Part shown: one piece after another, positions 44,591-56,584 of the stretch
How the letters are laid out: every line of letters begins with the position of its first letter
How positions within the stretch are numbered: position 1 is the stretch's first letter
Assembly (NCBI GenBank): GCA_026826555.1
Contig: JAKSZT010054457.1
Coordinates: 8,405,292 to 8,469,291, forward strand
Length of the DNA stretch: 64,000 bases
Direction of reading: 5' to 3'
Origin: Tolypeutes matacus
Lineage: Eukaryota; Chordata; Mammalia; Cingulata; Chlamyphoridae
Position numbers and translations under genes: made by a program
The notes under the pieces: generated by a model
The model's database searches: none
What the model was told of the DNA's origin: nothing
The model's input: the letters and a program-made list of their open reading frames with translations, nothing else

Positions 44591-45595
44591 TTCATTTCAT
44601 AGACATTATAGTTCGACAGACATAGGTTCAACTATCAACTTTGGGCATGTTTCTTTGGATGGATGGTTTATTTACAACGTGGAAAAATGCATCGGATTTG
44701 GATATGTATATACACATACACACATATAAATGTATATATACTTAACGTGGCATGTAATCGGTAATCAAAAATGTTAAACCTTCAAGAGTGAATTAATTTT
44801 TTTCTTTATGATTTTATTCCATTTATCACATTAAGCAGTTCTACTGATAAGATTTCAATATGATTTTTTGGTAAAGCATAATATCTCCAAATATTTTTCC
44901 TGTGACAGGTCTTATTTCTTACTTACAGGCATCCATTTATTCCATTTATGATAACAGGAGGAGTATGGTTTCCTTTTGAAGAATTACCTCTCACCTACTA
45001 AAAGTGGTTTTGGAGTGACTGTGCCTGAAGTTCCTGCCTTCTCATAGCAGGGTATGGACTTGTAACCTAACCTTGAACTGTTTCTTCCTAGATATTGAGT
45101 TATAAACAGTGTAACACAAGGAAAGCAAGATGGTTAGAGTTCATTCATTTCAGTCAAGATCCCCTGAGTCAATCTCTGCCACCTGGATGTCCAGAGATGT
45201 CCTGGTTCTTGTCCCATTTTTAGTGTGTTTCTCTAGCATTCTCACTGATGCTATGAGCTACTTCCAATGATGTTCCTACTTCTTTGCTTGCAACTGAAGA
45301 ACTATGATATATTTCTCATTTATTCTCTGCCTACAAAAGCATTTGGTGTTTGTTGTTCTTTTCTTTTAATTTACTCTATAGAATCTAAACTTGTAATTGA
45401 TTACTTAGCCCACCTTCAGAGATGGGAATAGATTAAATTGTGATTTTGTTTCTTTTTAAATATTAGTTGAGGATACCTGCCCCATTTTTTAAAAAAGCCT
45501 ATCCTTTCCCCCACTGTCCTGTAAGTTTACCCTTGTCATAAAAGACATCTGTTTCTGGACTCTGGATTCTCTTCCACTGACCTATTTTTTGTTTT
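44591..45595. other. unassigned sequence
   Basis: No supported gene. A TATACACATACACACATATAAATGTATATATA patch lies at 44,707-44,740. Confidence 0.3.
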
Positions 45596-46645
45596 TAGAT
45601 TTAAAACAAAAATCTTTGGGTCCATTGAATATCCAAATGGAAAGCAAAGAAGTGGAATTTTACCCACAATAAAATCAATTTCACATAGATTGTAGATCCA
45701 GACGTGGGGGGCAAGGAAATAAAACACCCAAAAGATAATATAGGAAAATATTTTTGTGACCTTTGGGTAGGGGAATATTTTTTAAATAGCCTAAAAATAA
45801 GAACTTAAACATGAGGAAAATTATTGATACCATGAGCCATGTTAAAAATGGAAAATTTAGGTCCATCAAAAGCCACCATTATGAGAATAAATATGCAAGT
45901 TACAGAATGGGAATATATGTTTACAATGCATTTATAATGGTCTCATATCTAGAACATAGGAATACTAAGGTTTTAATAAGGACAGGCAGACCAGTGGAAA
46001 AAATAATGGGCCAAATACTTAAACAGGCAATTCATAAAAATATTTATTCAAATGGTCTATAAATATTGCAAAGTTGTTCAACCTCTCAAAGTTAGAAATC
46101 AGGGAAATGGCAATGACAAATTCAGGGAAATTACATTTATATGCACAAGGAAGAACTACTATACACCCACCAGAATGGCTAAAATTACAAATAATTACTC
46201 TTATCTGCTCCTGCATAATGAAAGTGTGGTGCTACCACTTTAGAAAAAACATATTATCATCCAGTTTGAACACACATATATCCTATAACGAGGCAATTTC
46301 AGTCCTAGGTATATTCCCAAGAGAAATACATGCTCAAGCACACAAAAAGGCATGAATAAGAATGTTTATTGGATTTAAAAACAAACAAACAAAAGATAAA
46401 AAGTGGAAATAACTCAAATGCCCAACAAAAATAATGGGTAATTCATACTTGTGGAATATGCATGTAATGGAATACTAACAGCAATAAAAATAGTTGATCT
46501 AAGATTTATTCAACAAAGGATGAATTTCAACAAACATAATATGGATGGGGGTGATGGTCTATTTCCTGACTTGGCTAGTGGTGACATGGTTGTGTTCAGT
46601 TTGTAATAATTCACTGAAATGTGCACTTAAGATTTAAAGATTTGC
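45596..46645 (+). mobile_element. old L1 3' end (ORF2 C-terminus and 3'UTR)
   Basis: Collinear old-L1 landmarks: ATCTTTGGGTCCATTGAATATCC, GAAAATATTTTTGTGACCTTTGGG, GGCAATTCATAAAAATATTTATTCAAATGG, ACTATACACCCACCAGAATGGCTAAAATTACAAAT, CCTAGGTATATTCCCAAGAGAAATACATG, GCCCAACAAAAATAATGG, GTGTTCAGTTTGTAATAATTCACTGA. Frames are broken. Confidence 0.75.
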
Positions 46646-46825
46646 TTTAAAATGTAGTGCCAGGTTTACACTTCTTGATACAGTGTTTCTCCATCTCTCA
46701 TGAAGAGATCTGTACAGATATAATAGAACTTCTTTACACATTTCCACACAGTGGTTTTCCAATCAGTCTTAGTAAAAGAGGATGAACCATCACAATGCCA
46801 TTGGAAAATAATTGCAACTGTGAGT

Positions 46826-46978
46826 GAACAATCCCGGTGCTTCCTAAAAAGAAAATGAGCACACACCAAACAGAAACAGAGAGTAGAGAGTGAGTGCAAA
46901 CAATGGTGGGGGCAGGGGGGCAGGGGAGGAGGGAGAAGCAGAAATAAATAAATAAAATAAATCTTTTTTAAAAATTAG
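46826..46978 (+). mobile_element. DAS-type SINE, 3' part, with G-rich tract
   Basis: ATCCCGGTGCTTCCTAAAAAGAAAATGAGCACAC, AACAGAAACAGAGAGTAGAGAGTGAGTGCAAACAA, then GGTGGGGGCAGGGGGGCAGG.. and (AAATA)n AAATCTTTTTT. This extended tail region is as I remember the longer xenarthran SINE form; the tRNA head is decayed. Confidence 0.55.
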
Positions 46979-47249
46979 AACAGCTCACCTAACTATCCAA
47001 AACAAGGCAAGAGGATATTTCATCATTCCCTCATGTGTCTGGAGATACAGGATCAGAACCAATCTGAAAACTGAGCATTTTTACTTGTTTTGTCCAGGTA
47101 TTGCATTTTGAGATAAAAAGAAAATATTCTTTAGTGATGAGTAGGGTAGTGATTATACACATATCATTCTATGTAGGACAGCCTCCACAAATAAAGAACA
47201 TATGTGGAACTAGAGTTAGCGCCTAATTTTTAATATCTTGTATATTCTT

Positions 47250-47405
47250 GCTACTCAAAGTGGTGGGCTGGGACAAGCAGCACTGGCATCCTTTGGGACC
47301 TGGTTAGAAACGCAGGATTATTCTATACTAATTAAATAAGTATGTTCATTTTAACAAGACCCCCAGTAAAGAGTAGGTATATTAAATTTTGAGAAGTGAT
47401 GCAGC
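47250..47405 (+). repeat. MER5A-like hAT DNA transposon
   Basis: TACTCAAAGTGGTGGGCTGGGACAAGCAGCACTGGCATCC..GGGACCTGGTTAGAAACGCAGGATT..TTTTAACAAGACCCCCAG..AATTTTGAGAAGTGATGC matches MER5A in order. Confidence 0.75.
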
Positions 47406-48106
47406 ATATATTCAGAGAGTCAGAGGGGCAGGTTACAAAGATTTAGTGGGAAGGTTAATATTTCACTCTACCTCTATAGAATTTGACTAGATAGAAACTC
47501 TGTGGGTTGATCTATACACATTCCAGGATAAAGAAAGAGAAAACAAATAGCATAGAGTTTTGAAATAATAGTTTATCATCAAAAAAGAGCAGTAATACTT
47601 GGTTTGGAAGAAAAACCCAATATTCAAAATGCTAAAGAAAAATAAAATTGTGTGTGTGTGCATTTCTTCCACTGAAGCAGGAGAGGCAAAGAGATGGATG
47701 ATGATGCGTAGCATTTTACAGTGTATTTGTGTTTGTGAGGATAGTTAACTCAAAGGAACATCTTCCCAATGATGTCACTATTGGTAAATAGCGAGGTGCT
47801 TGAACAGCCACGAATGAATTGATGGACATTTTTGAAGGCCAAGATTAGAAATAGCAGTAGAATCACTATGCTTGGATTCACTGCATTCTCAGCATCACTT
47901 GATAGCTCCCAACCTTGATAAATATCATTGTTTACATTCATTTTTTTCTGATTTCAGAAGAGACCTATATGGACTAGGAATCTAAGATGTCATTGTTGCT
48001 GATCCTTTGCTGTAATGTACTTTAATCAAGCAGTTGCAGAAATTTTGTGATACTTGAGAAAAATTTGAAAGTTGTTTTTATTGCACAAAAGTTTTCATGG
48101 ATAGTT
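47406..48106. other. unassigned sequence
   Basis: No gene supported. A 63-codon minus frame (47,750-47,941) is of ordinary composition but without a recognised family. Confidence 0.3.
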
Positions 48107-48612
48107 TTTTTTTTTTTTACTTTACTTTGTACATTTAATAATTGAAAATATAAACAATTAAAAACTAAAAAGTAAACACAGATAAAGAAATATATACATT
48201 TCTCACTTAAATGTAATGGATACATATACATTTTATTTTGAATCAAACAATATGTTACACAATGTATTTGGTTCATAGTAATGCATTCATACAGTATTTG
48301 TCTTCTTGTGTCTGGCTTGCTTCACTCAACATAATGTTCTCCAGGTTCATCCATGTTGTCATATGCTTTACAACTTCATTTTTTCTTACAGCTGCATAAT
48401 ATTCCACCATGTGAATAGACCACAGTTTGTTTATCCATTCGTCTGTTGATGGACACCTGGGTTGTTTCCAACTTTTGGCAATGGTGAATAATGTTACTAT
48501 GAACATTTTTGTGCAGATGTCTGTTCATGTCACTGCTCTCAGTTCTTCTAGGTATATACCCAGTAGTGGTATTGCAGGGTCATGCGGCAAGTCTAAGAAG
48601 GAAGTAAGAAAA
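48107..48612 (-). mobile_element. L1 3' end (ORF2 C-terminus)
   Basis: Minus-strand translation gives the L1 ORF2 C-terminal signature: STDEWINKLW, VEYYAAVRKNEV, MTTWMNLENIMLSEASQTQ. A T12 run at 48,107-48,118 marks the tail. Same subfamily as the fragment at 63,600. Unlike the long L1, this one ends without the second 3' module. Confidence 0.8.
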
Positions 48613-48728
48613 GTAGGCATCCATCCAAACTCAGAAAACAAATAAATTGATCCCAGTGGATTTTTAAAAGAGTTTAAAAACACAAGAACATTTTAATTTA
48701 CTCCTTTCTCAACAATGAGATTCCCAAG

Positions 48729-49175
48729 TGTGATGGTTAAGCTCATGTGTCACCCTGGCCAGGTAATAGTGCCTGGTTGTTTGGTCAAGCAGGAACTGGC
48801 CTAGATGTTACTGTGAGGACATTTCATCTTAAATCATTGGTAGGTTGATTGCATCTATGGCTCATTATATCTACAATCAGGTGAGGAGATTGCCTTCAGC
48901 AAGAAGAGATGTCTCATCCAAAAGCTGAAGGCCTTAAAAGGAGAAGTGATGATTTCAGTAGTCAGAAGAGAGAGAATTCCCATCTCTAATTCAGCCAGGC
49001 CCCTTCTCTTGGAGAATTCACTGAAAACCTTCATCAGAGTTACCAGCTTGCAGCCTGCACTACAGAATTTGGAATCATGCATTCCCATAGTCATGTGAAA
49101 TAATTTTATAAAATCTCATAATATATATAGATATCTCCTGTTGGCTCTGTTTCCCTAGAGAACCCTGACTAATCA
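48729..49175 (+). mobile_element. ERVL (MLT2-like) solo LTR
   Basis: TGTGATGGTTAAGCTCATGTGTCACC at the start, CCTGGTTGTTTGGTCAAGCAGG, TATATCTACAATCAGG, CTCCTGTTGGCTCTGTTTCCCTAGAGAACCCTGACTAATCA at the end. Best-preserved member of the family at 234 and 33,735. Confidence 0.8.
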
Positions 49176-49839
49176 ATCAAGGTATGGTATATTTTGGGGA
49201 TCTACATTCTCCCAGAATGAAAAAAAGATGCAACTGCTTCTGGAAACATTAGTCCAAATGAAGAAAACACTTAACTTGTTTCAGAAGGGGAATTTACATG
49301 GCTCATGAGCAGAAGATTAAGAATAAAACTAAGTAACTCCTAGAAACTCTGACATCCTCTCTGCAGAAGCACAGGTGTGGGAGAGGGGATGGAAGCCTGC
49401 TGAATGCAGTGCAGTTTATGCTACATCTTAATTTTAGTTCATTTTGTCATCTATAAAGAATAATAGGAACTCATCAGAATATAAGTTTAGATAATTATAT
49501 AAATTTGTGTAAACAAAGCAAAATAGAGTAATAATAAACTACATAAATAAAATAATCTAGAAGGATATACAACAAATGAAAAGTCATTAACTCTGAGAAC
49601 AGGAGGACAGGAAACTGATATTTGGGTTGGTAATCAAATGGAACTCTATCTTTACCTGCAATTTTATATTTTTGTTACAAGAAGCAATATACATGCATTA
49701 CCTTTGTAATGAAAAAAAGATCACCCTCCCTGGAATGAGTGGCCATCATCCCTCACCCCCTCATCAGTATTTTATATTTTCATATTTCTTCATTTTTTGG
49801 TTGATTTGTTGTGTGAAAATAGCATCTAATTGTTGTTTC
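49176..49839. other. unassigned sequence
   Basis: No gene supported. The 103-codon plus frame at 49,627-49,938 runs into antisense L1 sequence. Confidence 0.3.
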
Positions 49840-50640
49840 GATAGTAGGAAGACTAAGCATTTATTTCAGGATTATTGGGTCTTTGAGTTTCTTCTTTGTG
49901 ACATGTCATTATGTATCCTTTGCCTATTGTTCCAATGAGTTTTTTCTATTTTTATTGATGATTTGTGGTAGTTCTTTGCGTGTTTTGATTTCAGTCCTTT
50001 GTAGTATATGCTGCAATATTTTCCCCTGTCTGTATGCTAACTTTACTTAACATGTGTGCTGTCATACATCATTTAAAATTATGATAGAGTCAAATGTATC
50101 AAAGCTTTCTTCATGTAATTTCAATGTTCTCTTTAAGAAGACCATCCCTACAACAAAATAAAAAATATTCGTTATTATTTTCTTCCCATGCATTTAGAAT
50201 TAGGATTTTTTTGTATTGAGTATTGTGGGGTAGAATTTTAATATTATTTATTTTTTTCAAAAGACCAGGCAAAAATGACCAACAACTTTTTGTGATTAAT
50301 TCATCTTTACCGTTTTTATCTGAATTAAAATATATATAATATTTAATTGCCATATATCATAGGTCTGTTTATGGGTTTTCTATTCTTTTCTAATCTTCTC
50401 TTTGTTTTTTTCTAGTACTAACATCTTTCAATTTTAATTACTTTACTTTGTAATATGTGTTGATATGTGCCATAGCAAATACTATCCTTTCTCTTTGGTT
50501 TTCCTTTTAAAAATTTTCTTGACTATTTTGAACATTTTAATCTTTCATAAATTTTCAAAATCAAATTGAGTTATTAAACTTATGTTGAGATTTTGGATGG
50601 AATTGCATTAAATTTACCATATAATTCCATGAGTGTCTGA
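49840..50640 (-). mobile_element. old L1, antisense, part 1
   Basis: Antisense old-L1 texture: ATTATTGGGTCTTTGAG..TTTTATTGATGATTTGTGGTAGTTCTTTG..AGTCCTTTGTAGTATATGCTGC..ATATTTTCCCCTGTCTGT, ..TTTTCTTGACTATTTTGAACA..TTTTGGATGGAATTGCATTAAAT. Continued at 52,380. Confidence 0.55.
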
Positions 50641-51418
50641 ACACAATCAGTTTAGGGCAACCAGGAGCAAGACTGCAGTCTGACAAAATCAGGTTTCTTG
50701 GTCCATCATATTGAGAGACCACACACCAGTGGGCGTCTCATTGAACAAGTGAAAATAGAGTGATTATTGGATTTTGAGAACAGTGTAGGTGAATTTTTTG
50801 TTTTTCAACCTTATGTCTCAATGCTTTTTTGTTGTTGTTAGAGAAGTTGTAGTTTCACAGAAAATTATGAATAAAATACACATTTTGTTAGGCTCAAAGC
50901 AAAGCAGGGCTGTTCATTAAGGGGTCAATATCAGGTATAAACTACAGAACAGAGAGAGGGTCCTGTTTCCTTGGAAACTATAAAGTGAAGATAGATGTGC
51001 AATGTTGCCTCCAGAAAGTCCGTTTCTGAAGCTCTGAACCTGGGTTGAATATTGAGACTGCTTCTGTAAGTCAGAGTGATTTAGATTTTCCAGGCAGGAG
51101 TGGAACCTTACTGATAGAATTGCAAACAGTGATTTTAGATAGTCTGCTATTTTAGCAAACAGCTTCTCAGTGAGTAAGAAAGCAGCAGTTACTCTAAGAG
51201 AAAGGTTTTTAGGACATTTTACAGTTGCAGTTTGTTCATGGGAGAAATATTGTATCTTGTCAACTTTATCTCTGTCTGTTAGGCAAGCCTGAAGGATGGC
51301 CAAGTGGAATTTACCCAGGTGAGGTGAATCTTTATAATTGAGAATTTTGAGCTATAAAGAAATATTTTTCACTCATTAAGGCATTTTTGCCATTGCTTGA
51401 GTAAATCTCTACAATTTA
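50641..51418. other. unassigned insert, contains a 128-codon minus frame
   Basis: Lies between two parts of one antisense L1, so it is probably inserted DNA. The minus-strand frame 50,917-51,303 (128 codons) has no recognised domain and no supporting context. LTR origin is possible but was not established. Confidence 0.3.
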
Positions 51419-51431
51419 TATATTTTTTCTT

Positions 51432-52312
51432 TTTTCTTTTTTTAAAGATACTTAGATTATGCAAATGTCATATAAGAAATATAGGGGATTCCCATATGCC
51501 CCACTCCCCACACATTTTCCCACATTAGCAACATCCTTCATTAGTGAGGTACATTCATTGCAATTGATGAACACATTTTGGAGCACTGCCACTAAGTATG
51601 AATCAAAATTTACATTGTAGTTTATACTCTGTCCCACCCAATTCTGTAGGTATGGCAAGATTTATAATGGCCTGTACCTGTCATTGCAGTGTAATTCAGA
51701 ACACTTCCAAAGTCCCCAAAAGGCCCCCATATTATACCTGTTTTTCCCTCTCCCTCCCCTCAGAACCTCCAGTGGCCACTGCCTCCACATCAGTGATAAA
51801 ATTTCTTCCATTGTTAGAATCACAATAAGTCTACAGTAGAATAACAGTAAGTCTACTTTAGTCCATATTTCACTCCCCAGTCCTGAGGATTCTGGCATGG
51901 TGATATCTATTCCACTTCTAGTTGAGAGGGGCCTGTGATTCCATAGGGCTGATGGATAAGACTTTCTTGCTTGCAGTTGTAGACTCTCTCACTTTCTTGG
52001 TATGGAGTTGTCTATCATCACCTCCATGTTAGTTGTCCTGGGTGAGACCAATGAACTGGAAAGCAGGTGTTGCTACTCTGTTGAGATTCAGGGCCTAGCT
52101 GTCATATAAACAGCCCAAAGATTTAAGTCTCTTGTACATACACCTACCAACTCTAGTAGTAATTATAGGTTCAAATAGAAGGACGGAAGAACCATGTGTA
52201 GGGAAACCACAACTAAGTCCAAATCTGTCACTCTGGGGAGCATAAATTCCAAAGTAGTGCTCACTGGCAAGTTGCCAAACTCCTGCACTATCTGCCCTGA
52301 CTACAGTGTTTG
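51432..52312 (-). mobile_element. 5'-truncated L1-type 3' module with TSD
   Basis: Antisense copy of the second L1 3' module: AAAGATACTTAGATTATG, CATTGCAATTGATGAACACATTTTGGAGCACTGCC, to CTATCTGCCCTGACTACAG. Flanked by TATATTTTTTCTT (51,419-51,431) and TATATTTTTCTT (52,313-52,324), a likely TSD. Confidence 0.75.
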
Positions 52313-52379
52313 TATATTTTTCTTCATACAAACCTTAAAGTTTCCTTGTAAGGCTTATTTATCACTATGTGATTAATTA

Positions 52380-53020
52380 GAGTTGATAAATATGATTTTT
52401 TTCCATTATAATTCAATGTGATTGTTGTTTTTATGTTGATGTATTTGACTACCTTGTTGAGCTCTTTAATTTTTAAAAACAAATTTTCTTATTACATTGA
52501 TTCTTTATATGTGATGATTATTTTGCTTGAAAATACTTAGTTTTTTTTTCCTATTTTTCTAAAATTCACATAGATTTTCTTTTTTTCATATTTTAGTCCT
52601 TTGACTGCATCCTTTAGTATAATGTTAAATAATGAAAATAAAGACCAACACTGTAGTAATGATAATGCAAATGCTTCTAATGTTTTACCACAACAAACAT
52701 ATATTTTCTGGCAGCTTCTCTTTAAGTTAAATAATTTTAGTTCTAATTTGATAAGAGTTCTATTTTGAGAACTGAATTTTATTAAATTCTTTTTCAAATT
52801 CTATTGAAATAAAAATAATGATTTTCCTCTGATCTGTAAATTATAGGTTTTCTAAAGTTGAACTATTTCTTAGTTAAGTCCTAATTTTCCCTTTAAGCCA
52901 TGCTTTTCTTCAGAGCAGTGATCTATTTTATTTGATAACATTCAATAGAATTTGAAGAAGAATTTTATAAAAAGTTCTTTTTTTTACATTAATTTTCATA
53001 AGTATGTTCAACCTGCAATT
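52380..53020 (-). mobile_element. old L1, antisense, part 2
   Basis: GTTGATGTATTTGACTACCTTGTTGAGC, ..TTTAGTATAATGTTAAATAATG..AAAGACCAACACTG, TTCAATAGAATTTGAAGAAG show antisense L1 RT-region texture and continue 49,840-50,640. Confidence 0.5.
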
Positions 53021-53114
53021 TTCTTTTCCTATGTGTTATATTATGATTTAAGGAATTTATGTTAAATGTATTATAATTTCTTTCTTTTCTTACTATAGAA
53101 ACCAAAACCAAACA

Positions 53115-53200
53115 ATGGCTCATGAAAACTATATAAGCATCACAGAGCTCATTTTCATAGGCTTGAAGTAACATGCTTGACTGCAGGTCTTCCTTTTCTT

Positions 53201-53232
<32 letters not shown>

Positions 53233-54049
53233 GCCTCATTACATGACAAGACACCTAGATATGATTATTATCATTTGAATATATTCTCTCCTTCCTTTGT
53301 GGACATCTGTTTTGTTTTGTTTTTTAATCATTGTGGGTCCCCAAATGCTTACTGGTTTCTTCACTGGCAGGAAAGCCATCTCTTTCTAGGCATGTGCTTG
53401 CAGCACTGGTTCATTGGGTTCTTTATGGCCATTGAGTTTCTTCTCTTTGCATCCATGGCACTATGTGGCCATCTGCAACCTATTGTTGTATTAATTTGCC
53501 ATGTCCCAGCAGCTTTGCATACAGCTGGTGGTTGGACCCTATGCTCTTGTGTCCCTAAACACCCTGACTGACACAACAGCTGCTTTTCAACTTCCCTTTT
53601 TGTCACTCCAACAATATCAATCATTTCTTCTATGACATGTCTCCTCTTCTTTCTCTCATATGTGCTAATACGCACATCAGTAAATTGTTAGTTTTCACTG
53701 TGGCTGGAGCTGTTCTACTCACCAGTAGCTGGACCATTATAATCTCCTATTTTCACATACTTACTGCCATCCTGAGGATTCATTCTACTGATAGACGTTG
53801 CAAAGCCTTTTCCATCTACTCGTCCTACCTAACAGCTATTTCCATTATGTATGGGACTCTCTTTCTTATCTATGTGCAGCCAGATGCATTTTTTCTCTGG
53901 GCCTCAATAAAGTGGTGTCTGTGGTCTACACATCATTGATCCCCATATTAAATGCCTTCATCTACAGCTTGAGAAATAAAGAAGTGAAAGATGAACAGGA
54001 TGATCACAAGGACGAATTATTGCATCAAAACTTAAATTCCCATCTATAA
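53115..54049 (+). pseudogene. olfactory receptor pseudogene, class II (OR5/OR8/OR9-like)
   Basis: The only plus-strand OR. ATG at 53,115 opens MAHENYISITELIFIGLK-stop, then a QVFLFLL TM1 start that runs into a T~27 tract (53,206-53,232). TM1 is truncated. PSLVDICF (TM2), QHWFIGFFMAIEFLLFASMA (TM3), INHFFYDMSPLLSLICA (ECL2 with a Cys-to-Tyr change), VFTVAGAVLLTSSWTIIISYFHILTAILRIHS (TM5), [15 protein letters not shown] (TM6), then a frameshift at ~53,895 into [27 protein letters not shown] (TM7) and a stop at 54,049. TM3 is out of frame with DRY (SMALCGH). Several stops and shifts; clearly inactive. Its orientation and family differ from the OR4-like members. Confidence 0.92.
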
Positions 54050-55645
54050 TGGAAAATAGGTACAAGGAAAAGCTTCCAGACCTGGCTAGACTACCTGGTT
54101 ATGGTCACAATATGCTAAGCATTCACAGCATTTTGGGGATGACATCCTTCCATCCTTCCATGAGATTTTATTTTAGCATCTATTTTTTTAAAGCTGCATT
54201 TCATCATGTACCTATAGATGATAAAAATTCCTGTTGACCCACAGAGTCATAACAATTCTGCTTCTCCAAAACATCTTCTCTATTGGGAATATGATAAAAG
54301 CGAATAAATGTTGGAACCTTCTAGACTCTAATCCTATCACTTAATTTGGAATACTTTACATGTCCAAGAATACATGAATTCATTGGGACAACATATATAT
54401 TACTCACCCCATATATAGAGTTGAAAACATCAAATAGGGTGATCAAACTCAGTTCACAATTGTTTTTTAAATGAATGTACATGTCATGTCTCTTTTAATT
54501 TTTTAAATACCTATTTTCTTTATTATTGTCTTCTTAAAATAAGTCATGATCATTGCAGTAAAAAAGAAAATATAGACAAGCAAAAGAAGAACAGTAAAAA
54601 TAAAAATCCTAAGTCTTACTCTTCTCTTATACCCAATGAAATATTCTGGTAATAATTCCTGGATGCTTCTCCACTTATTTGACACTTAAGTTGTTACAAC
54701 TCTTACTTTATTGTTTGATACTTAGTTTGTTTCTAGTTCTTTTAGATTAAAATAAATATGGATAGATTACTAAAAAAAATTTTAAATGCAAAAACTTAAC
54801 GTAGAAATCAGAAAAATTCTAAAAATTTAGAGAAAATTAGTATTGAGAAGTCAAAGGTGAACTAGAATACAGAAAAACTTATATGCATTTTCATGTTAAT
54901 GTGTTTTATTTCCAAATACAAAAAGAATAAAATAGTATGAAGTTAAAAATATTTTAACACCTTTCTCCCCTCTGAAAACATTTTGAAGAATTCAAGAGTG
55001 ATTATAGTTATTTTCACAGAAGCTAAAATGATTTTTGACAAGTGTCTATTTGGTACAAACCAAAGTCTGCAGGCATTTTAGCTCTGATAGTTCAGCATGA
55101 TCTAAAAATATAAAATTTATTTCTATATTATAGAAAGCCCTACACCTGGGTAGGAAAAGGAAAAGGTGGTTGACACATGCCTTAATAGTGATATCAGTAA
55201 AAAAAACTAGGACACAGATTTAGCTCAAGCACCTACCCAAATGAATTTCATGATTCATGACAAGTGAATGCTTTCTTAGGCAGCCTTGATAGAGTGACAC
55301 GGTCACTCCCCTAGGCTAAAAATCAGTGTAGAAAATTTTGTAAGTAAAGCACAAAGAAGATATAAATAACATGTTACTTCACTATTCACATATAAAAACT
55401 GTGGTCAGTTTGATATATTTATTTCCATTATTTTCATATATAAATGCATAATATATATAGAATTCAGAAAGGTATGAGTGTAGATAATCTGTTTTATAAG
55501 ACAATGGAATCCTGAAAAATACATATATTTTAATTTGATTTTATTTGCACAGATAGTCTATTTTAAAACTTGTGTTTATCTTCTTCCAGTATTTTTCTAT
55601 GTATTTGTATATATAATATTTTTACAAGACTTAATAAGAAAATGT
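54050..55645. other. unassigned AT-rich DNA
   Basis: 3' side of the OR pseudogene. A faint SINE-like AGGACACAGATTTAGCTCAAG occurs at 55,210, too weak to call. Confidence 0.3.
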
Positions 55646-55649
55646 TATT

Positions 55650-55812
55650 TTAATTTTTAATCTTTTTTATTGTAGTAATAAATATACAATTAAAAATTGC
55701 CCATTTTAACCACTTTCAGGTGTGCAATTCAGTAGTAATAAATACATTAACAATATTAATTTACCAACAACAATACCCATTGTCCTTTATTTTTAGCCTG
55801 TTTTTAAATAAG
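55650..55812 (-). mobile_element. old L1-type 3' fragment
   Basis: TTTTATTGTAGTAATAAATATACAATTAAAAATTGCCCATTTTAACCACTTTCAGGTGTGCAATTCAGTAG is the widespread old-L1 antisense terminal motif. Confidence 0.5.
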
Positions 55813-55929
55813 ACAGAAAACCTAGACATTTTCTAATAAATTATTTTCTATTAAATATTCTCTTCAAAAGGATTTTTAATTGCTAAAATATTTCATTGAA
55901 TTAATGAATAAGTATGTAGTGACTTCTAA

Positions 55930-56110
55930 TTGGTTGACTTATTCCAGGATCTGAGGATTTAACTGTGAACAGACAGTCTCTTCTGCCAGGGAGCTTATGT
56001 TCTATCGGTGGGAGAGAGGCAAGTGAATAAAGTCTAACATGCTAAAGATCAGTACAACTACACAAAAAGAAAGAGGATATGACAATGGAGGATACCTTAG
56101 GGTAGAGGAA
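55930..56110 (-). repeat. L2 3'-end fragment
   Basis: CCAGGATCTGAGGATTTAACTGTGAACAGACAG..GCCAGGGAGCTTATGTTC is antisense L2. Confidence 0.5.
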
Positions 56111-56584
56111 GGATCATACAGTTAATGTGAAGTGGGGTTGCAGTTCTAGCCCAGACCCCTAGACTTTAAAGCTTATTGTTTTAGCCAGTGTACTAAGGTC
56201 ATTATTGTAGTGAGCCTTCCTAGGAAAAAGAATGGCTGAGGAGAAAAGAAGCCAAATAATGTCCATTTTCCTCTGTAGACATATGTCCCATCTTTCATAC
56301 TCTTTCTTTAAAGCAAGCCCCACTTTTAGCTGGGCCCTTTGTAAATCAGATATAAGACTGTTTGGTCTTGTGACCAAATACTAACCAATGACTTGGAAGT
56401 AGAAGATTTGTGAGGGGTTTCTGGGAAGTCTCAGCTTTTCAATGGAGTGCCTTTCCTTTTACCTTTCTTTTTTCCTATCCATGGAATGCAGGTTTAATGC
56501 CTCGACCCTAAGCAGTCATCTTTTACTATGAGGAACAGTTTGGTTTCTGAAGCTGTATAGCTGCCATGTCAGCCATGTGTTGTT
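56111..56584. other. unassigned sequence
   Basis: No gene recognised. Confidence 0.3.

Noticed and set aside
44303..44631. Overlapping frames with long LSLSLS / RERERE repeats on both strands
   Set aside because: Produced by the microsatellite at 44,461-44,551.
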